DNA of 64,000 nucleotides from Alkalicoccus luteus (lineage in GTDB: Bacteria > Bacillota > Bacilli > Bacillales > Salisediminibacteriaceae): contig NZ_JAATHJ010000006.1 of NCBI RefSeq assembly GCF_012034335.1, positions 62,001-126,000 on the forward strand. Reading direction: 5' to 3'. The translations under genes and the position numbers were made by a program. Shown here one piece after another: positions 60,188 to 64,000 of the stretch; within the stretch, counting starts at the first letter, position 1; every line of letters starts with the position of its first letter. Below the pieces are notes generated by a model. It ran no database searches and was not told where the DNA came from. It saw only the letters and a program-made list of their open reading frames with translations.

Positions 60188-60691
60188 ATGAATACTAACA
60201 CTGAACCTTTCCAGATCACTGACCTGGGCAGTCTCACATGGGCGTTTGAGAAGCTGCATAAAATCAAAGCCCAGGAAGACGAGATTAAATCAGTCGCAAA
60301 AGCAGAAAAAGACCGCATTGCAGAATGGGAATCAGATGAGCTGAAGAAACTCGAGAATGACAAATCGTATTTTGAACAGCTCATCCACAATTATCATGCC
60401 CAACAGCTTGCAGAGGATCCGAAGGCGAAAACGCTCAGCACACCTTACGGTAAATCAAAAAGCCGCCGATCCTCTCAGACAGTCGATAAGCAGGACGAGC
60501 TGGAGCTGCTGAAATATGTGGAAGACAAGCCGGAGTTTATCAAGCCGACAGTGAAATGGGCAGAGCTGAAGAAGCAGCTGCACATTATTGAGCAGGACGG
60601 CGAATTGAAAGTGATTGATCAGGACGGTGAGATTGTGCCGGGTGTCACGGTAAAACCGGAACAGGTCAATTATAAGCTGGAGGTTGAATGA
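60188..60691 (+). CDS. Gam-like host-nuclease inhibitor
   Basis: A 167-residue protein: a coiled helical N-terminal half (about 15-75, LTWAFEKLHKIKAQEDEIKSV...) and a C-terminal half with KTLSTPYGKSKSR and a Trp-containing segment. This is the pattern of the phage Mu Gam-like family in Firmicutes, which binds DNA double-strand ends and blocks host exonucleases. It lies directly ahead of a recombination ATPase, with which it overlaps by 4 bases, supporting the call. Confidence 0.75.
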   Translation: MNTNTEPFQITDLGSLTWAFEKLHKIKAQEDEIKSVAKAEKDRIAEWESDELKKLENDKSYFEQLIHNYHAQQLAEDPKAKTLSTPYGKSKSRRSSQTVDKQDELELLKYVEDKPEFIKPTVKWAELKKQLHIIEQDGELKVIDQDGEIVPGVTVKPEQVNYKLEVE

Positions 60692-61404
60692 TGCAGATTA
60701 CACCGGCAAAAGATATTAAATCAGAGAGGGGGACGTATTTAATATACGGACCTCCAGGCATGGGGAAGACAACTTCAATTAAGCATCTTCCTGGAAAAAC
60801 TCTGGTTCTTGACGTCGATAGAACAAGCAGAGTTCTAAAAGGTGAAGATCACATAGACATCGTTTATGTGAGCAATACAGCCACATGGGATGAGTGGGGA
60901 AGCATCATTCTTGAGTTAGAGAAGAACTATCAAGGCGTTTATGAAAATATAGTTGTTGACAATATCAGCGAGCTCGAACGCTGCCTTCTTTCTGATCTTG
61001 GAAGCAAAGGAAAAAATAAAGGTGTCCCTTCTCAGGCAGATTATCAGTACATGCAATTTCGAGTTGTAAACAGCCTGCGATATATGAAGAGCCTCGGAGC
61101 TAACGTGATCTGGACAGCTTGGGAAATGGATGATCTATTTACTGACTCCAGTGGTCAACAATGGAACAGAAGTTTTCCACAGTTGAACAGGAAAATTCTT
61201 AATAACGTTTTGGGCCTTTGTGATGTAGTTGGAAAGCTTGCGGTCAATACCGACGGTGAAAGAGGTTTTGTCTTGAGTTCGACTAATAGCACCTATGCAA
61301 AAAATCAGATCGATGATCGGAAAGGCTGTTTGCAAAGTGAGCTGATTCTGAAACAAGAGGTGGAAGCTAATGCAGATGATCAATCTGAAGGGGAAAAAGT
61401 TTAA
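60688..61404 (+). CDS. AAA/RecA-fold phage ATPase (Sak4-like)
   Basis: A 238-residue P-loop protein: Walker A YGPPGMGKTTS (about 20-30), Walker B region YENIVVDNISELER (about 90-103) and a C-terminal acidic tail. It matches the AAA_24 phage family that includes Sak4-type single-strand annealing/recombination proteins. Gene partners (Gam-like, DUF669 single-strand-binding-like, helicase) support a role in recombination or replication. Confidence 0.78.
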   Translation: MMQITPAKDIKSERGTYLIYGPPGMGKTTSIKHLPGKTLVLDVDRTSRVLKGEDHIDIVYVSNTATWDEWGSIILELEKNYQGVYENIVVDNISELERCLLSDLGSKGKNKGVPSQADYQYMQFRVVNSLRYMKSLGANVIWTAWEMDDLFTDSSGQQWNRSFPQLNRKILNNVLGLCDVVGKLAVNTDGERGFVLSSTNSTYAKNQIDDRKGCLQSELILKQEVEANADDQSEGEKV

Positions 61405-62014
61405 TCGGCTTAGGGTCATCAGGAGAATTAATATAGGCAAACCAGGAGTTCATTGGGTGTGCGTATGTGATTGCGGTAATCACAAGACAATTGATGGCGC
61501 TAGTTTGAGAAAAGGGCTTACAAGATCATGTGGTTGTATTCAAAAGGAAAATGCAGCAAAAGCACAGATCAAACATGGAAACTCAAAAAGAGGGAGCCGG
61601 ACTAGGTTATACCGTATCTGGTCATCAATGATCAATCGATGCACTAACCCAAAATATAACGAATCCCATTACTACTCTGAAAGGGGGATTTCAATTTGTC
61701 ATGAATGGCGAAGTTTTGAATCTTTCATGGCATGGGCTCTTTCTTCGGGTTATGAGCCAGGGCTGACGATCGACAGATTGAACAACGATTTGGGTTACTC
61801 GCCTGATAATTGCAAGTGGTCAACGGTGAAAGAACAAGCACTAAATCGGCGATCAAATTTTCTGGTTGAATACAGAGGTGAAACAAAGCCTTTAAAACAA
61901 TGGGCAGATGAACTCGGGTTTAACTACAGGAAAACTCATCGTAGATTGAAATCCGGATGGAATGTACATGATGCATTTTTTAAGCCTTCCAGAGTCAAAG
62001 GGATGATTGAATAA
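61370..62014 (+). CDS. HNH-type endonuclease, homing-like
   Basis: A 214-residue protein with an N-terminal zinc-finger-like part (CVCDCGNHKTIDGASLRKG, CGC) and the phage HNH domain (RLYRIWSSMINRCTNPK, ...LTIDRLNNDLGYSPDNCKWST). Such genes are often free-standing homing endonucleases inserted between phage genes. It starts within the preceding ATPase gene (35-base overlap) behind an AGAGGTGG site and is AT-rich, signs of separate acquisition. Confidence 0.82.
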   Translation: MQMINLKGKKFNRLRVIRRINIGKPGVHWVCVCDCGNHKTIDGASLRKGLTRSCGCIQKENAAKAQIKHGNSKRGSRTRLYRIWSSMINRCTNPKYNESHYYSERGISICHEWRSFESFMAWALSSGYEPGLTIDRLNNDLGYSPDNCKWSTVKEQALNRRSNFLVEYRGETKPLKQWADELGFNYRKTHRRLKSGWNVHDAFFKPSRVKGMIE

Positions 62015-62015
62015 A

Positions 62016-63365
62016 ATGCAACTCAGAGATTATCAGGAGACTCTGATCAAAAAGATTAGAGACTCATACCAACGAGGAAGCCGATCGCCATGTATCGTGC
62101 TCGGCTGTGGAGGGGGTAAAACAGTCCTCTTCGCTTTCATGGCCGAGCAGTCACAGAAGAAAGGTAAAACCGTATGGTTCGCTGTACACCGAAAGGAGCT
62201 GCTGGATCAGACAGTCGCTACATTCGATGCGTTTAACATCGACCGCACGAATATCCACATCGTCATGATCGGCACTGTCTCTCGGAATCTTGAAAAATAC
62301 CCGAAGCCGGACTTCATCATTTTTGACGAGTGCCATTTCAGCGCCGCAAGGACCTGGCAGAGAATCATTGAGGCATTTCCTGACGCGAAGATAGCCGGAC
62401 TAACAGCAACACCTTCCAGACTGGACGGGAAGCCGCTGGGGGAAACCTACGATGATCTGATACTTGGAGAGTCGGTTCGGTCACTGATTGATCGCGGCTA
62501 CCTGGCACCATATAAATACTATGCACCGTCCGTCGCTGATCTATCCGCTTTAAAGAAAAAACGAGGCGAATTTGATCAGAGTCAGGCAGAAGAACTATTG
62601 TCTCAAAAGGCAGTTTTCGGGGATGTCATTAAACATTACTCGGATATAGCTGCAGGGAAGCAAACGATCTGTTACTGCTCCACGATCAAGCATAGCGAAA
62701 TGATGGCAGAAGAATTTAATGCGGCTGGGATCCATGCGGTCCACTTCGACGGAAACACACCGAAACGGGAGCGGGATCGAATCATATCTCGCTTCCGAAA
62801 AGGAGAAATCACGGTCCTATGTAATGTGGATCTCATTAGTGTCGGATTTGACTGTCCAGACGTAGACTGCTGCATTTTGCTACGTCCTACTGATTCCACA
62901 GCACTGTACATTCAGCAGGCGTGCCGAGCCCTTCGATACAGAGAAGGGAAGACGGCTGTGATACTGGATCACGTGAATAATTTCGAGCGGCATGGGCTGC
63001 CGGACGATGAGCACGAATGGACGCTCGGAGAGAAGTTCAAAAAGCCGAAAAATGTACAGGAAGACGGCATGTTTCGGATCCGTCAGTGTGAACAATGCTT
63101 CGCCGTTTATCCGACGGAAGAAAGAGTATGCCCGAACTGTGGGCATGAGCTGCAGGTACAGCCGAAAGAAATGGAAAACATCAAAGAAATTGAGCTCGAA
63201 GAGATCAAACGAGAGAAGGAAGAGCAGAAAAAGTTGATTGTACTTGACTACTCTTCCCCCGATGACTGCCGAAACATGGAGGAGCTGGCTGCATACGCCG
63301 AGAGGCAGGGATATAAAAAAGGCTGGATCTATCACCAGGGCAAGGCACGAGGTTTCATCAGATAA
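62016..63365 (+). CDS. Phage DEAD/DEAH-box (SF2) helicase with zinc ribbon
   Basis: A 449-residue helicase: motif I GCGGGKT (30-36), motif II DECH (104-107), motif III LTATP, motif VI with QQACRALRYR, then a C-terminal zinc ribbon (CEQC and CPNCGHE) and a charged helical tail. It probably unwinds DNA at the phage replication origin. ATG 62016 is preferred over TTG 62007, which overlaps the preceding stop; both are in frame. Confidence 0.9.
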   Translation: MQLRDYQETLIKKIRDSYQRGSRSPCIVLGCGGGKTVLFAFMAEQSQKKGKTVWFAVHRKELLDQTVATFDAFNIDRTNIHIVMIGTVSRNLEKYPKPDFIIFDECHFSAARTWQRIIEAFPDAKIAGLTATPSRLDGKPLGETYDDLILGESVRSLIDRGYLAPYKYYAPSVADLSALKKKRGEFDQSQAEELLSQKAVFGDVIKHYSDIAAGKQTICYCSTIKHSEMMAEEFNAAGIHAVHFDGNTPKRERDRIISRFRKGEITVLCNVDLISVGFDCPDVDCCILLRPTDSTALYIQQACRALRYREGKTAVILDHVNNFERHGLPDDEHEWTLGEKFKKPKNVQEDGMFRIRQCEQCFAVYPTEERVCPNCGHELQVQPKEMENIKEIELEEIKREKEEQKKLIVLDYSSPDDCRNMEELAAYAERQGYKKGWIYHQGKARGFIR

Positions 63366-63392
63366 AAAACATTTTAAAGGAGCGAATTATCT

Positions 63393-63887
63393 ATGGTATT
63401 TCAACTGGATCATGAAGATGTATATGAAGGCGGCATAAAAGACGGAGAATATGAGGTTATCATCAAGCACGCAAAAGAGGACGCTACACAAAGCGGCGCA
63501 GAATACGCTGAATTTGATCTGGTCGTGCGAAACGATCTGGAGCAAAAGCATAAGAATCAGCATATCTTCCACAAGGTCTGGAAGAAGAAAGATACTGGCA
63601 AGTACAACATGAAAATGTTTAACACGATGGGCAAGGCGTGCCAGCTCCAAAACGGAAAGCAATATAAATCCATGCAGGAGCTGCTGGATGATTTTGCAGG
63701 TAAGGTAGCAATCGTCAGCGTGAAGAATGAGGAATCCGAGTACAACGGGCAGACTTATAACAACCTGAACGTGAAGTCTTGGAAGCAGTCGAAGTTCCCG
63801 AACTCACAGCATCAGTTTCAGAACTCGGATCGACAGGATCATGAAGGACAGTCAGTGCAAGTGAATGACTCAGAAATGCCATTTTAA
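63393..63887 (+). CDS. DUF669 phage protein, probable single-strand-binding-like
   Basis: A 164-residue OB-fold-like protein of the DUF669 family (IKDGEYEVIIKHAKED, EFDLVVRND), ending in the acidic tip DSEMPF, similar to the DDDIPF tail of SSB that recruits repair and replication enzymes. Position between helicase and primase agrees with a role at the replication fork. Confidence 0.82.
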   Translation: MVFQLDHEDVYEGGIKDGEYEVIIKHAKEDATQSGAEYAEFDLVVRNDLEQKHKNQHIFHKVWKKKDTGKYNMKMFNTMGKACQLQNGKQYKSMQELLDDFAGKVAIVSVKNEESEYNGQTYNNLNVKSWKQSKFPNSQHQFQNSDRQDHEGQSVQVNDSEMPF

Positions 63888-63903
63888 GAGGAGTTGACGG
63901 GGG

Positions 63904-64000
63904 ATGTTTGAAGCACTACCGGACGAATTAAAAGAGCTCTCCTGTTGGGGTTGCTTCAGACTGCAGCCCCGAGGGGAGAAAATGACGAAAATTCCCGTCA
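63904..64000 (+). CDS. Phage primase-like protein, N-terminal fragment
   Basis: The 32 visible residues begin MFEALPDELKELSCWGCFRL, followed by a GEKMTKIPV segment, matching the start of P4-type/bifunctional primase-polymerase proteins (ELK...W..W/F-L-P-R..K.TK.P). The gene runs out of the window. A GGAGTTGACGGGGG stretch precedes ATG 63904. Confidence 0.6.
   Translation, partial: MFEALPDELKELSCWGCFRLQPRGEKMTKIPV

Larger units (their letters stand above)
55972..64000 (+). mobile_element. Left part of a prophage or phage-like element integrated at ssrA
   Basis: Genes in order: zinc-finger-like protein and integrase (minus strand), LexA-controlled small gene, repressor (minus strand), then a rightward early run of Cro-like regulators, small unknown proteins, SinI-like anti-repressor, Gam-like protein, AAA ATPase, HNH endonuclease, SF2 helicase, DUF669 protein and primase start. 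Base composition varies gene by gene (AT-rich patches at 56082-56327, about 58050-58200 and 60700-62000), a mosaic pattern. Structural genes, and so the nature of the element, lie outside the window. Confidence 0.88.

Overview
The window is a contiguous stretch of a Gram-positive chromosome of the order Bacillales. The gene order follows Bacillus subtilis almost locus by locus: secA-prfB, yitT-like/cccB, ftsEX-ctpB-minJ, uvrBA, yvlBCD-hprK-lgt-yvoD-ppaX-yvoF, hisZGDBHAFI, yvcD-trxB-yvcI-rapZ-yvcK-whiA-crh, clpP, rpoN, cggR-gapA-pgk-tpiA-gpmI-eno, and secG-esterase-rnr-smpB-ssrA. Proteins are rich in Glu/Asp, surface proteins have long acidic or Ser-rich linkers, base composition is near 50% GC, and there is a NaChBac-type sodium channel. 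Together these suggest a halophilic or alkaliphilic member of the Bacillaceae. The lineage is an inference from gene order and composition; no species name is claimed.

Layout. 1-10.8 kb: protein export and release (SecA C-terminus, RF2 with its programmed frameshift), a cytochrome c lipoprotein, and the FtsEX / M23 hydrolase / CtpB / MinJ envelope and division block, interrupted by a 739-bp repeat element. 10.8-17.6 kb: SOS-controlled uvrBA and the yvlBCD envelope-stress-like genes. 17.8-21.7 kb: hprK, lgt and partners. 21.9-28.4 kb: the complete histidine operon hisZGDBHAFI(E). 28.4-32.4 kb: an accessory patch with a structured intergenic region, the sodium channel, a second inverted copy of the repeat element (644 bp) flanked by duplicated terminator hairpins, and a carotenoid desaturase plus methyltransferase pair on the minus strand. 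32.6-38.6 kb: yvcD-trxB-yvcI-rapZ-yvcK-whiA-crh. 38.6-39.3 kb: a gene-poor stretch with coding-like debris. 39.3-41.7 kb: clpP (minus strand, CtsR box), rpoN and a glutaredoxin-like gene. 41.8-49.2 kb: the central glycolytic operon headed by cggR and its operator. 49.6-55.5 kb: an oxidoreductase, secG, two esterases, rnr and smpB. 55.6-56.0 kb: tmRNA.

From the 3' end of ssrA (55972) to the end of the window lies the left part of an integrated prophage or phage-like element: a tyrosine integrase reading back toward the attachment site, a repressor with divergent Cro-like genes, a run of small early genes including a SinI-like anti-repressor, and a recombination/replication module (Gam-like protein, AAA ATPase, HNH endonuclease, SF2 helicase, DUF669 protein, start of a primase). 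The repressor has no self-cleavage peptidase domain. A perfect-core LexA box instead precedes a small gene that converges on the repressor gene and overlaps its 3' end by 90 bases. This points to an SOS-controlled anti-repressor or antisense switch and is the most interesting signal in the window.

How genes work together: FtsEX and the adjacent M23 protein likely form an activated cell-wall hydrolase system; HprK, Crh and a cre-like site ahead of crh link carbon sensing to the yvc operon; CggR controls the glycolytic operon through the operator found here; SmpB and ssrA form the trans-translation pair next to RNase R; LexA boxes at uvrB and in the prophage tie DNA damage to repair and probably to prophage induction.
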